A stretch of DNA of 64,000 nt from Mycolicibacterium rufum (GCF_022374875.2 NZ_CP092427.2:2232001-2296000), one strand, 5' to 3'. Shown: positions 16,778 through 25,839, numbered from the stretch's first letter. Numbers and translations: made by a program. Notes: generated by a model not told the origin, from the sequence alone.

Positions 16778-17787
16778 CCGTAGGCCATGGTGGCGAGATT
16801 GCGCCACAGATTCTTGAGGCTGTCCGTCCCGCCGAAGAGGGTGGTGAAGTGCGTCGAATCGATCAGCACGATGTCCCCGGCGCGCGGACCCGAAGGTGGC
16901 ATCCAGATCAGGGCATTGAACTCGGTGGTGCCGTCGGCGGTGAACGGGTGCGGCCGGTGCGGATCGATGCGCTGGCGGCCGAGAACCCGCACCTCCTGAC
17001 TTTCGGGCCGGGTCAGCGCGTAGTGCGGAAGATGAGGGTGGAAATTGAACGTGGTGACGTTGTCGAGCAATCGGGCCGCGTCCAGGTCGCGGAGCCCCGT
17101 CAGCGGCGCGATCTCCCGCGTGCCCTCGGTCACCGCAGGCCGTAGACCCCAGGTGTTGTGCACGGGCACGTCCAGAGCCTTCATCAGCGATCGGGTGTAC
17201 TGACCGAACCGTTGCTGGCGGGGCACCAGCGGATCGCCGTGATGGGCATACTCCACCGCACGCTGAGCGAAGTCGTCGGAGAAGCCGACGTCGTGATGAG
17301 GCGCCAGGAGCAGGCAGGTGCCCTCCCGCTGCAGCCACCGCCGGATGGCGTCGATCTCCTCGGCCGTCGCTTCCTGCTCGGAGAGAAGGTGGTCCAGACC
17401 GAAGACCATCAACGTGTCGGTGTCGGCGAGGATGCGTTCGTCGATCGGCAGACGGTAGCCGGCCTGGTCGATGCGCTGGAAAACCGCCACCGGGTGACCG
17501 GTGACGGTCCCGGCGACGTCTTGGAACGCCAGCGTGGAACGGTGGAAGAGCTCCAGGGTTCCGGCGATGCCCTGGAGGAAGTGGGCGGCGTCGTACTCGG
17601 TGGTCTCATAGCTGGGCCACAGGGCGTTGCGCACCTCCGTCATGGTGGAGAACCGGTTGTACATCTCGGCGGGATCGCGCTGCGCCTCCCAGGGGTAGCT
17701 CCACGTCCAGTAGATGCTGATCCGCCTGCGGCCGTTGCGTTCGCGCGGGAGGTGCGCCTGGTTGTACGTTCGGGCAGCAGTGCTCAC
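16774..17787 (-). CDS. Unknown protein of the DyP cluster (Rossmann/amidotransferase-like fold)
   Basis: 337 residues, not recognised. The N-terminus is basic ([20 protein letters not shown]). A central alternation of strands and helices ([38 protein letters not shown]) resembles ThuA/DUF4350 glutamine-amidotransferase-like domains, where a blade of parallel strands is followed by a loop. A C-terminal segment holds several His ([21 protein letters not shown]) and ends [20 protein letters not shown]. No signal peptide or membrane helix. GTG at 17787 overlaps the DyP stop (GTGA), so it is translated with the peroxidase. A role as partner of the peroxidase is inferred from coupling. Confidence 0.65.
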   Translation of the reverse strand: MSTAARTYNQAHLPRERNGRRRISIYWTWSYPWEAQRDPAEMYNRFSTMTEVRNALWPSYETTEYDAAHFLQGIAGTLELFHRSTLAFQDVAGTVTGHPVAVFQRIDQAGYRLPIDERILADTDTLMVFGLDHLLSEQEATAEEIDAIRRWLQREGTCLLLAPHHDVGFSDDFAQRAVEYAHHGDPLVPRQQRFGQYTRSLMKALDVPVHNTWGLRPAVTEGTREIAPLTGLRDLDAARLLDNVTTFNFHPHLPHYALTRPESQEVRVLGRQRIDPHRPHPFTADGTTEFNALIWMPPSGPRAGDIVLIDSTHFTTLFGGTDSLKNLWRNLATMAYG

Positions 17788-19124
17788 GATGATCCTCCGA
17801 GGGTTGCCAGGTACCGCAGCCCGCCCATGCCCGGAAGGAAGAAGTAGGCGCCGCCGCGGAGCGTGGTGAAGGCCGGGATTCCCTTGTGCACTTTCCGAAT
17901 CGGGCGCTTCGGCACGGTGAAATCGAGTGTTCCGTCCTGCGTTCCGGCGATCGGGTCGTGCTCGTTGCCCAACTCGTGGAAGGTCCGGTCGTTGATCCAG
18001 ACGTTCTGCGCGAACTCGAACTGCCGCACCAGATCGGCACAGATGATGAAGGCGGCGATGCCCCGTTCGACACCGTCGTCCGGCGCGCCATCGGGCAGCG
18101 CCGGACCGTAGGTGGCCCCCCGGCGGATCATCCGGCGCCTGTTCATGTAATGGGCGGTGTCACGGGGATTGAGCCGCCGAGCATGCGAGCCGAGCGGGCA
18201 GGCATACCCGAAAGGATCCATCTGCTTGTAATTGAAGTCGTTGTTGCGCAGGGGGTCTGCGCCCAACTCGGGATCGTCGTGGTCAGGCGCGAGGACGAGG
18301 GGCGCACCGCTGCGCCAGCGGCCCATGAACTTCGCCGCGAGCAGGTCTTCCTCGTGCGCACTCTGGGCGTTCGCCCGCAGGTAGTCCCGGAACCGTCCGA
18401 CGTGCTCCTCGAGCCGGCGGTAAGCCATGTAACTTCCGTTGCGCGACAGCACATCCGGCTTCGGGAGATTCACCACCGGACCGTTCTCGTCCGGGTAGCC
18501 GAGGATGAACTCCCCTGGCGCCAGAGGGTCACCCGAGCCGGGAGTCGGTTCTTCCCCCGAACCCTTCATCACCGGTTGAGACAACCGGTCCCGAAAGCCG
18601 AAGTGGTCATGGGCGTAGTTGAACGGTGGCGATGCGTTCAGGTCGAGATGGGAAAGGCTGCGCACCCCGTCGGTGCGGGCGAGCAGTTTGTCGTGTTCGG
18701 CGATGGACAGGCGGCACTGCTCGTCGTCGCGCGCGAACAGGATGGCGATCGCATGCACGTCGTCACCGCCGAGACCGCCCAGCCAGTGCTGGGGTGCGGC
18801 CGCGCCGGTGTCACCGAGGATTCCGGCGCGCGCGGCCATTCCCTCGCGGAAGGCGTCGGGGAAGGTGGCCAGCGCCTCCTCGGAGACGCCGAGCGCGCGC
18901 AGTCCCGTCCAGGTGAAGGCCAGTGTCACCCAACGCCGCGTGGCGTCCATCGTCACGGGCGCATCGGCAGCGGACTCAACCTTGTCGAGCAACGCCGACA
19001 CCCACGCCCGTCCGCCTTCCGGTGTGTCGAACGTCAGGAACTCGTACCTGCCGGTGATGGCCGGCGTCCGGGTCAACAGGATGTGCTGGATGTCGCCGAG
19101 CTCGAGGTCCACTGTCGATGTCAT
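17784..19124 (-). CDS. DyP-type heme peroxidase, large (C/D-like) class
   Basis: 446 residues. The DyP signature GxxDG appears as GFRDR with catalytic Asp179, so its last Gly is replaced by Arg180. The proximal heme-ligand region is GSHARRLNPRD with His314, and the downstream RRGATYG carries Arg334/335, the expected distal arginine. Length fits the larger DyP classes. No signal peptide, so probably cytoplasmic or compartment-bound. ATG at 19124 overlaps the previous stop (ATGA), marking the start. Family enzymes use hydrogen peroxide to oxidise bulky substrates; this one's substrate is unknown. It is the core enzyme of a five-gene coupled cluster. Confidence 0.85.
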   Translation of the reverse strand: MTSTVDLELGDIQHILLTRTPAITGRYEFLTFDTPEGGRAWVSALLDKVESAADAPVTMDATRRWVTLAFTWTGLRALGVSEEALATFPDAFREGMAARAGILGDTGAAAPQHWLGGLGGDDVHAIAILFARDDEQCRLSIAEHDKLLARTDGVRSLSHLDLNASPPFNYAHDHFGFRDRLSQPVMKGSGEEPTPGSGDPLAPGEFILGYPDENGPVVNLPKPDVLSRNGSYMAYRRLEEHVGRFRDYLRANAQSAHEEDLLAAKFMGRWRSGAPLVLAPDHDDPELGADPLRNNDFNYKQMDPFGYACPLGSHARRLNPRDTAHYMNRRRMIRRGATYGPALPDGAPDDGVERGIAAFIICADLVRQFEFAQNVWINDRTFHELGNEHDPIAGTQDGTLDFTVPKRPIRKVHKGIPAFTTLRGGAYFFLPGMGGLRYLATLGGSS

Positions 19125-19537
19125 TGCTGGACAGTGCCTTTCGTCCATGTCCAGGCAGCGATCCGCCAGTCGCCGGCGCGGCGGCGCAGTGCCACCGTGA
19201 AGATGGCTCCGGTCTGGACGACCGGCGCGCCGTTCAGCCGGGAGTCGAGTGAGGCCGGGAACACGAGGTACGCGGTGTCCTCCGACACGTCGTGATGCAG
19301 CGGTTCGTCGACCGCGACGACGTAATCGGACGCGCCAAGGTGTGCTGACTTGGTCATCACGTCGCGATACCAGTGTTCGACGGCCGATGGCCCGGACCAC
19401 ACGTGAGGTGCCATCCCGTCCAGAACCGCCCCCTCGTCGTCGAAGATCGCCGACATGGCGGTGACGTCACCGTCGTTGAACGCCTGGATGTATTGGTGCA
19501 CCGCGGCCAGCGGGTCGGCCGCCCCCGCTGTCGTCAT
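19121..19537 (-). CDS. SnoaL/NTF2-like (DUF4440-type) protein
   Basis: 138 residues. The pattern AVHQYIQAFNDGDVTAMSAIF, then a WSGPSAVEHWYRDVM helix and closing antiparallel strands ending DWRIAAWTWTKG is that of the NTF2-like cone fold used by SnoaL cyclases and many small-molecule binding proteins. No catalytic set can be assigned. Starts and ends with 4-base overlaps to its neighbours (19534-19537 and 19121-19124), so it is made together with the DyP enzyme. It could handle the peroxidase substrate or product. Confidence 0.75.
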   Translation of the reverse strand: MTTAGAADPLAAVHQYIQAFNDGDVTAMSAIFDDEGAVLDGMAPHVWSGPSAVEHWYRDVMTKSAHLGASDYVVAVDEPLHHDVSEDTAYLVFPASLDSRLNGAPVVQTGAIFTVALRRRAGDWRIAAWTWTKGTVQQ

Positions 19538-20091
19538 TGCATCTGGTCGAGCATGGTAGAAAACGCCGCCTTCAGCCGCAATGCCTTTTTGATTTCGTCG
19601 GCCGTGACGAACGGGTACTCGCCGTACTCGAGGAAGCTCGGAACCTGGTGTTCACGAACGAAGGTGATGAACGCTTCCGGGTTCTCCTTCCAGTCCTCGG
19701 GGAACCCTTCGAGGTTGGTGAAGACCGTCGTGATGCCGGTGGCGCTGAACAACTGCACCGCGTCTTCGGTGTACTTGTCGAAGTCGGTGTCGAAGATGCC
19801 CTGGTACTGGAAGTGCAGCCCGGACCCGACGTCAAAGAGGACCCAGCGCAGGTAGTGCAGGCGCAGCGGCGCCAGCGCGTCGGGACTCGCCGCGATCGTC
19901 TCCTCGATCGTCTTGCCGTAGGCGCGGACGGTCTCCTCGCGCCCTTCCTTGACCTTCGCGATGATCGAGAAGCCGTGGCAGGCCGGCGTCCGCGGGAAGA
20001 CCGGACCGTAGCGGCCTTCCTCGAGGTCGAAGTAGCCCTCCCGCGGGATGGCCATCGCGGCCGGTTTCGTCCAATCCCTGTCTGCGGTCAT
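19534..20091 (-). CDS. Unknown ferredoxin-fold-like protein of the DyP cluster
   Basis: 185 residues. Two halves resemble dimeric alpha-beta barrel subunits: HGFSIIAKVKEGREETVRAY and LHYLRWVLFDVGSGLHFQYQ followed by IFDTDFDKYTEDAVQLF. Such domains occur beside DyP enzymes and in the same superfamily as DyP itself (CDE superfamily). No catalytic residues recognised. ATG at 20091 has a GGGGAGA-type site upstream; a longer frame to 20133 reads into the spacer. Overlaps the SnoaL-like gene by four bases. Seventy-five bases separate it from the upstream ABM-domain gene. Confidence 0.68.
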   Translation of the reverse strand: MTADRDWTKPAAMAIPREGYFDLEEGRYGPVFPRTPACHGFSIIAKVKEGREETVRAYGKTIEETIAASPDALAPLRLHYLRWVLFDVGSGLHFQYQGIFDTDFDKYTEDAVQLFSATGITTVFTNLEGFPEDWKENPEAFITFVREHQVPSFLEYGEYPFVTADEIKKALRLKAAFSTMLDQMQ

Positions 20092-20166
20092 CGGTGTCTC
20101 CCCACCCTCGAGATGAGCCGAATTTAACAGCACTTCGGCTGTCGCACCGGCTCATCGGGAGAATGC

Positions 20167-21102
20167 TCAGTCCCAGTACTGGAGCCAGTCGACCGTCGCG
20201 AAGACCGTCCACGAGATCAGGTAGACCGTCACCGCGATCGCCGCTCCGCGCAGGCTGACGCGCCACCCGGCGCCGTCGACCGGGTCGAGCCAGCGACGGC
20301 ACCACGAGGACACCGTCGGCATCACCCACCACTGCATCACCATCACGCTGAGAACCTGACCGATCCACACCGCCAGCCACGGGTCGGCACCCAGACCGCC
20401 GATCACCGGCGCCACGAACCTCGTCTGCAGCATGACCATCGGGTAGAGGACCATCAGCAGCAGCATTGCGGTCTTCCACCCGGGTGTCATCGCCGTCTCT
20501 CCGTTCACCCGCCGCACGGTGGTGCCCCAGGGCGTGGTCTGGGCGAAGACCGAGAAGTCCTGCACGAGGCTCGACCGCACGGGTGGCAGGACGGCGGCGC
20601 GCTGCGGCGACAGCAGCCATGCCGACAGCTGCGACTCGGTGCGAAAGCGGATCAGAGATCGCCATTCACCGGATGCACCCGGCGGGAAGACCGCCGTCCC
20701 CTCGTAACCGGAGAAACCGGACGCCGCGTCTGTCAGCGCGGTGTGCGCCGCCAGGAACTCGGCCTCCTTTCCCGGAGCGACACGGGACGAAACGACACCC
20801 ACTCCGCCCGGGAGCACCGCTCCGTCGACGATCACCAGGTCGGACGTGACACGCAGCACACCGCGTTCGGCGCCGCGGCGTGCGAGTTCTTTCCACCGTG
20901 CGGTGTCCAGCCACGCATGCAGCGCGTTCTCGCCGTCGAAAGTGACGGCGATCGCGCGGTCCAGCGTCTCGCCACCAGACGATGCGGCGAATCCGACGAA
21001 TCCGGTCATGGATTGCGCCGCTGAGCGCACCTCGTCGCTCCACGACGCGAAGACGTTCTCGTCATCGCAACGATCGAAGATCGTCACGCCAAGAGCAGGC
21101 AT
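20167..21102 (-). CDS. Antibiotic-biosynthesis-monooxygenase-domain membrane protein
   Basis: 311 residues. The N-terminal 200 residues look like two ABM-type ferredoxin-like repeats (GFVGFAASSGGETLDRAIAV; FSGYEGTAVFPPGASGEWRS, then an FRTESQLSAWLLSPQRAA helix). Residues about 215-311 contain three membrane helices (MLLLMVLYPMVMLQ, WIGQVLSVMVMQWWVM, IAVTVYLISWTVFATV). Such proteins are usually annotated as ABM family membrane proteins of unknown role. ATG at 21102 follows an AGAAGGGGG site. It may tether the DyP cluster products to the membrane. Confidence 0.7.
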   Translation of the reverse strand: MPALGVTIFDRCDDENVFASWSDEVRSAAQSMTGFVGFAASSGGETLDRAIAVTFDGENALHAWLDTARWKELARRGAERGVLRVTSDLVIVDGAVLPGGVGVVSSRVAPGKEAEFLAAHTALTDAASGFSGYEGTAVFPPGASGEWRSLIRFRTESQLSAWLLSPQRAAVLPPVRSSLVQDFSVFAQTTPWGTTVRRVNGETAMTPGWKTAMLLLMVLYPMVMLQTRFVAPVIGGLGADPWLAVWIGQVLSVMVMQWWVMPTVSSWCRRWLDPVDGAGWRVSLRGAAIAVTVYLISWTVFATVDWLQYWD

Positions 21103-21130
21103 CGGGCCCCCTTCTGCCGCCGGCCTTCGG

Positions 21131-21619
21131 CTAGCGCTGCATCACCGCGGAGAGCGCGTTGGTCAACCGCTGGATCTCGACCTGGTTGCGCAGATACGCC
21201 AGCACCGCACTGTCGCGGCGCAGCATCAGCGCCAGGACGATGCCCGCGCAGCCGATTCGGCCGCCGTGCTGACGCTCGAACGAGTTCGCGATCCGCAGCA
21301 CCTCCTTGACCCGCTTCGAGAAGGCGGGCGCGTCGACCACGGGGTCCCCGGGCCTGCCCGGCAGGCAGCGTCGCCGCGCCGTATCGGCTGTCAGGCCATA
21401 CGGGGTGAGCAATTGCCAGAGCTCCCGGTCAGCGTGCTGCACCAGCCCCGCGAGCAGATGCTCGGTGGTGATCTCGGCGGCGTTGTCCTCCCGCGCCACC
21501 GCGGTGGCCGTGGCGATCGCTGCCCGGCCGTCGTCACGGAAATGCGCGGAGACCCCTTCGCCCACGTCCGCCAGGATAAGTGGCCCCGCGTGGGGGCTGC
21601 CCCTGTTTGCCCGCCCCAT
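21131..21619 (-). CDS. Stand-alone Clp N-terminal (Clp_N) domain protein
   Basis: 162 residues made mainly of two Clp_N repeats: HFRDDGRAAIATATAVAREDNAAEITTEHLLAGL and, after a linker, FSKRVKEVLRIANSFERQHGG with IGCAGIVLALMLRRDSAVL. There is no AAA module, so it is not a Clp ATPase; it could act as an adaptor, decoy or small-molecule sensor. ATG at 21619 is 21 bases from the divergent moxR start and was chosen over the longer frame, which runs antisense into moxR. The 28-base gap to the ABM gene permits cotranscription with the DyP cluster. Confidence 0.65.
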   Translation of the reverse strand: MGRANRGSPHAGPLILADVGEGVSAHFRDDGRAAIATATAVAREDNAAEITTEHLLAGLVQHADRELWQLLTPYGLTADTARRRCLPGRPGDPVVDAPAFSKRVKEVLRIANSFERQHGGRIGCAGIVLALMLRRDSAVLAYLRNQVEIQRLTNALSAVMQR

Positions 21620-21640
21620 CCCGGTGGTACATAGCGCGGG

Positions 21641-22645
21641 ATGACTGCTGCCCCCTCCCCCCGACCGTTCGACGACGACGCCCGCGAGGCCCAGCGGGTC
21701 GTCGCGGCGCTGTCGGAGGCGTTCTCGGCAAAGGTGGTCGGGCAGGAGCACCTACGGGAATCCCTGCTGATCGGGCTGCTGACCAGCGGGCACGTCCTGC
21801 TCGAGAGTGTGCCGGGGCTGGCCAAGACCACCGCGGCCCGCGTCATCGCCGAATCGATCGACGGCCGGTTCCGCCGCATCCAGTGCACGCCCGACCTGTT
21901 GCCCAGCGACATCATCGGCACGCAGGTCTACGACGCGGCCACCACCTCGTTCGTCACCCAGCTCGGCCCGGTACACGCCAACGTCGTCCTGCTCGACGAG
22001 ATCAACCGCTCCAGCGCCAAGACCCAGAGCGCGATGCTCGAGGCGATGGAGGAACGTCAGACCACGATCGCCGGCACGGTCTATCCCATCCCCGAACCGT
22101 TCCTGGTGATCGCGACGCAGAACCCCGTCGACCAGGAGGGCACCTACGCGCTCTCGGAAGCCCAGACCGACCGCTTCCTGATCAAGGAGATCGTCGCCTA
22201 CCCCTCCCCGGAGGAGGAGGTCGACATGCTGATCCGCCGCGACACCGGGCTGTACGACCGCGACCACCACACCCGCCCCGTCGCCGGACTGGATGACATC
22301 CGCCGCGTCCAACGGGTGGTGCGCGACGTCTACCTCAGTCGGGAACTGATGCTGTATGCGAGCCGGCTGGTGGGCGTCACCCGCGACGCTGACAAATACC
22401 TGCCCGGTCACGTCGCCCGCCTCGTCGAGTACGGCGCCAGCCCGCGCGCCACGATCGCGTTGTGCACGGCGGCGCGCGCGCTGGCCGTGCTGTCGGGTCG
22501 GCACCACGTGCTGCCCGGGGACATCGCCGACCTCGCCCACCGCGTGCTGCAGCACCGGCTCATCCTCGGCTTCGAGGCCGCCAGCGCCGGGGTGACCCCC
22601 GGCCGGGTGATCGACGCCGCGCTGAATGCGGTGCGGGTGCCCTAG
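21641..22645 (+). CDS. MoxR-family AAA ATPase
   Basis: 334 residues. Walker A variant ESVPGLAKTTAARVI near residue 54, Walker B VVLLDEINRSSAKTQSAML, sensor 1 IATQNPVDQEGTYALSEAQ and the arginine finger region TDRFLIK, all standard for MoxR. MoxR ATPases work with DUF58 and VWA proteins as chaperones that mature or insert metal cofactors into other proteins. ATG at 21641 follows TACATA by seven bases, consistent with leaderless transcription. First gene of a six-gene operon to 26543. Confidence 0.92.
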   Translation: MTAAPSPRPFDDDAREAQRVVAALSEAFSAKVVGQEHLRESLLIGLLTSGHVLLESVPGLAKTTAARVIAESIDGRFRRIQCTPDLLPSDIIGTQVYDAATTSFVTQLGPVHANVVLLDEINRSSAKTQSAMLEAMEERQTTIAGTVYPIPEPFLVIATQNPVDQEGTYALSEAQTDRFLIKEIVAYPSPEEEVDMLIRRDTGLYDRDHHTRPVAGLDDIRRVQRVVRDVYLSRELMLYASRLVGVTRDADKYLPGHVARLVEYGASPRATIALCTAARALAVLSGRHHVLPGDIADLAHRVLQHRLILGFEAASAGVTPGRVIDAALNAVRVP

Positions 22646-22657
22646 CGGGGTGCGAAC

Positions 22658-23521
22658 GTGGGCAAGTACCTCAACAGGGTGAAGTCGCGCTTCGGCAGCG
22701 ACACCCGCGGCCTGCTCGACGGGGGTCGACACGCGCTGCTGCACACGCGCACCCTCGAATTCGACGAGCTGCGACCGTACGTGCCGGGCGACGACGTCCG
22801 CGACATCGACTGGAAGGCCTCGGCCCGCTCGGGCAGCGTGCTGATCAAACGCTTCGTCTCCGAGAAGCACCACAAGGTGCTGCTGGTCGCCGACGCCGGG
22901 CGGGACATGACCGCCCGTACCCCCGGCGGTGAGCTGAAATGCGATGTGGCGGGCCAGGTTCTAGGGGCGATGGGGCTGATCACGCTGGGCCGCTCCGATG
23001 AGATCGGGATGGTCTACGGCGACGCCCGCGGATCCGTCAACATCCGGCTGCGGCGCGGCGAGACGCACATCGAGAGCATGCTGCACCGCTACGCCCACAG
23101 TGACGCCCACCGCGGGCCGAGCGACATCGTCTGTCAACTGGAGTACGTGGCGACGCACTACCGGCACGCGATGCTGATCGTGGTGGTCTCCGACGAGCCC
23201 GACGTCGACGATCGGCTCGCCGGCGTGCTGGGGCGGCTCGCGGCCCGCCACGACGCGATGTGGGCGATGATCGCCGACCGTCCCGCGACCGCGGTGGGCC
23301 GCGAGGGCGGTTACGACGTCGCGTCCGGCAGGCCGGTGCTGGGCGGCGCCGCCGCCGATCCACGGGTGATCGCCGCCTACGAACGCGCCGAGCAGCGACG
23401 CCGCGCCCGCGTCACCGAACTGCTCACCGAGCACGCCGTCCCGCACGTGACGATCGCCGGCAGTGCCGAATTGCGCCGCTGCATCGTCGAATTGACGGGG
23501 GTGTTCTCCCGTGCCGGATGA
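22658..23521 (+). CDS. DUF58 protein of the MoxR operon
   Basis: 287 residues. The DUF58 signature ELRPYVPGDDVRDIDWKASA is at about residues 36-55, followed by LLVADAGRDM, a VWA-like strand with Asp. GTG at 22658 is 12 bases after the moxR stop. DUF58 proteins pair with MoxR and are thought to bridge it to VWA partners. Lacks membrane segments, so cytoplasmic. Overlaps the next gene by 11 bases. Confidence 0.88.
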   Translation: MGKYLNRVKSRFGSDTRGLLDGGRHALLHTRTLEFDELRPYVPGDDVRDIDWKASARSGSVLIKRFVSEKHHKVLLVADAGRDMTARTPGGELKCDVAGQVLGAMGLITLGRSDEIGMVYGDARGSVNIRLRRGETHIESMLHRYAHSDAHRGPSDIVCQLEYVATHYRHAMLIVVVSDEPDVDDRLAGVLGRLAARHDAMWAMIADRPATAVGREGGYDVASGRPVLGGAAADPRVIAAYERAEQRRRARVTELLTEHAVPHVTIAGSAELRRCIVELTGVFSRAG

Positions 23522-23984
23522 TCTGCTGCGGTTCGTCGGCGGCCCGCCGTCCTACTGGACGGGTTGGCTGTGGCTCGGCATTGCGCTGATCCTCGTCGTC
23601 CTGCTCTGGTACGCAGCGGTTTTCGTCGCGACACTGCCGTCGGGCCGGCTGCGGGCACTGCCCGTTACCCGCACGCTGCACGCCCGGCTGTTGCGGTACC
23701 GCTTCGTCAGGACCGTACAGACGATTCGCCGCCGGCACCATGACGGCGAGTTGACCGACGCCCAGACCGGTGCCGCATTGAGCCGCACGCTGCGCAGTTT
23801 TCTGCACCAGGCCACCGGCCGGCGGGCCCAGTACATGCAGCTGAAGGCCATCAGGGCAGGCGATCTCGCGCCCGCGGCGCCGGTGCTCGCCGCGCTCGGC
23901 GACGCGCAGTTCGACGCCGCCTCCACCGCGGACGTCGAGCGTCTCGCCGCCGACACCGAGGACGTGATCCGCTCATGGACCTGA
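23511..23984 (+). CDS. Membrane protein of the MoxR operon (DUF4381-position)
   Basis: 157 residues with one strong N-terminal membrane helix (WLGIALILVVLLWYAAVFVA) and a basic cytoplasmic domain of helices. It occupies the place where MoxR operons usually encode a DUF4381-like protein, but I could not confirm the family by motif. GTG at 23511 overlaps the DUF58 gene and is followed by a 10-base overlap with the next gene. Likely membrane anchor of the MoxR/VWA assembly. Confidence 0.65.
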   Translation: MPDDLLRFVGGPPSYWTGWLWLGIALILVVLLWYAAVFVATLPSGRLRALPVTRTLHARLLRYRFVRTVQTIRRRHHDGELTDAQTGAALSRTLRSFLHQATGRRAQYMQLKAIRAGDLAPAAPVLAALGDAQFDAASTADVERLAADTEDVIRSWT

Positions 23985-24931
23985 TGTGGTGGGCGGTTCC
24001 GGTCATCGGACTGGCCGTCGCGGCGGTGACCATCGCCGCGGCGGTGCTGATGCCGTCCCGGCGGAACGCGCAGCGACGAGAACCGTTGGCGCACACGGTG
24101 CGGCTGACCCAGCTGCCCGAATACCGCACGGTCGTGCGACGGCAGACCCGGGCCACGGCGATGGTGGTGCTGCTGCTGACGCTGCTGTTCACCACAGCCC
24201 TGCTGGCCACTGCCCGGCCCACCGCCCCGGTGACGGACGCGGCGGGCCCGCGCGACGACATCATGCTGTGCGTCGGCCAGCCCGTCACCGACCAGGCCAC
24301 CGGGCAGTTCCTCGGCTACTTCGCCCGCCAGGCCTCCTCCTACGGCACGGAACGCATCGGCCTCACGTCGGCCGACCGCCGACTCGTCCCGCTGACCCGT
24401 GACTACCAGTACGCCGCGGGACGTTTCGGCGAGTACGCGCAGGCCGGCCGGGTTCCGAATCCGCCGCGGCTCGAATCCTTCACCAGCGCAGTCGAATACG
24501 ACGACTACGCACCGACCGTCGCCGACGTGTTGGCGCTGTGCCTCACCGGCTTCCCCGGGTTCGAGAACCCGGGCGCGGAGCGCCGGTCGGTGATCTACCT
24601 CGGTCCCGGTTCGCTGCGCGCGCCTGATGACAGCCGGCCCTCGCTGTTCACCGACGCCCAGGTCATCGACATGGCCCGCCGCGGCGCGATTCAGCTCAAC
24701 GCGGTGGCGACGGCGGGGCACCAGACCGACGCCCTGGCCACGGTGACGCGCTCGACGGGCGGGACGTTCGCCCGGTTCGATCCCGCGACCCTCGACGCGC
24801 AGCTCGACGCCATCCGGGCCGACGCCCCCCGGGACGACGATCAGCGGCGAGACTCCCCGGTGGTGGTGCTCATCCTGGCCTTGGCGCTGACCGGCCTGCT
24901 CGGCGTCTCTCTGATGGCGGTGCGGCGATGA
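23975..24931 (+). CDS. VWA-like membrane protein lacking a MIDAS motif
   Basis: 318 residues. Membrane helices at about 7-27, 61-80 and 297-314 bracket a domain that follows the topology of von Willebrand A proteins in MoxR operons. The first strand reads DIMLCVGQPVT, so the metal-binding DxSxS is absent. A later strand (SVIYLGPGSLR) and an extended loop with acidic and aromatic residues replace the normal site. It is probably the structural half of a pair with the next gene. Overlaps both neighbours. Confidence 0.68.
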   Translation: MDLMWWAVPVIGLAVAAVTIAAAVLMPSRRNAQRREPLAHTVRLTQLPEYRTVVRRQTRATAMVVLLLTLLFTTALLATARPTAPVTDAAGPRDDIMLCVGQPVTDQATGQFLGYFARQASSYGTERIGLTSADRRLVPLTRDYQYAAGRFGEYAQAGRVPNPPRLESFTSAVEYDDYAPTVADVLALCLTGFPGFENPGAERRSVIYLGPGSLRAPDDSRPSLFTDAQVIDMARRGAIQLNAVATAGHQTDALATVTRSTGGTFARFDPATLDAQLDAIRADAPRDDDQRRDSPVVVLILALALTGLLGVSLMAVRR

Positions 24932-25839
24932 CGTTCGACCCCGTGCTGCCTCCCGCCGTGCTCGCCGCCGTCGCCACGGTGCTGCTCGTCCTGCGGCTGC
25001 TGTCGTTGCGGCCGGCAGCGGCGGCCGGCGGCCGCGCCCTGCTGCGCTGGACCGGCATGACGGCGGCGCTGGTGCTGCTGGTGGCCGCGGCGGCGCGCCC
25101 GGGCGCGACGCCCACGGCGCAGGCCGCGTCCGCGTCGGCGTCGCGCGCGGGCGCCAACGTCTTCTTCGTCGTCGACCGCTCCGAGGACTCCGCCATCGAC
25201 GACTTCGGCGGCAAGCCGCGGATGGCCGCCATCCGCGACGACATCGACGCGCTGATCGACGCCCATCCCGGCGCCCGGTTCGCCGTGATCTCGTTCGCGA
25301 CGCGGCCCGGAATCGACTGGCCGCTGTCCGGCGACGCGTGGAGTCTGCGGCCCGTGGTCGAGGCACTCAATCCCTTCCCAGGCGCGGCGGCCGATCAGGT
25401 GAACGCCGGCGCCGCCGCCACCGTGCTGCGCTACCAGGTGATCTCGGCCGGCCAGCAGTATCCCGGCGCGGACAACCTGGTCTACTACTTCGGGTCCGGG
25501 GCGCCGCAATCCACCGTCCCGCAGGGCGAATTCGACATCGACGGCATCGAAGGCGGCGACGTGTTCGGCTACGGCGCCGACGGTGCCGGCGATCAGCGGT
25601 TGCGCGACATCGCCGACCAACTCGGGGTCCCCTTCGTCGCCCGCAGCCCCGGGCAGGCTGTGCCGACGGGCACGCAGACATCCGACAGCGCGGTGGTGGC
25701 GAGTCCCGCCGGCGAGCGCCGCGACGAGTTCTACTGGCTGCTGACGCTGGCGGCCTCCGCGCTGCTGCTCGTCGAACTCGCGCTGTCGGTCCGCGACCTG
25801 CGTCGCGCCCGCGCCACCGCACGGGAGGTGCTGACGTGA
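24928..25839 (+). CDS. VWA-domain membrane protein, degenerate MIDAS
   Basis: 303 residues. Two N-terminal helices (about 10-28 and 42-62), a VWA-type domain, and a C-terminal helix (about 272-290). The expected DxSxS metal site reads VVDRSEDS, so the fifth position is Asp rather than Ser; later FAVISFATRP is a typical third VWA strand. BatA/BatB-like proteins with this helix arrangement partner MoxR. Starts in a 4-base overlap with the preceding gene. Confidence 0.75.
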   Translation: MTFDPVLPPAVLAAVATVLLVLRLLSLRPAAAAGGRALLRWTGMTAALVLLVAAAARPGATPTAQAASASASRAGANVFFVVDRSEDSAIDDFGGKPRMAAIRDDIDALIDAHPGARFAVISFATRPGIDWPLSGDAWSLRPVVEALNPFPGAAADQVNAGAAATVLRYQVISAGQQYPGADNLVYYFGSGAPQSTVPQGEFDIDGIEGGDVFGYGADGAGDQRLRDIADQLGVPFVARSPGQAVPTGTQTSDSAVVASPAGERRDEFYWLLTLAASALLLVELALSVRDLRRARATAREVLT

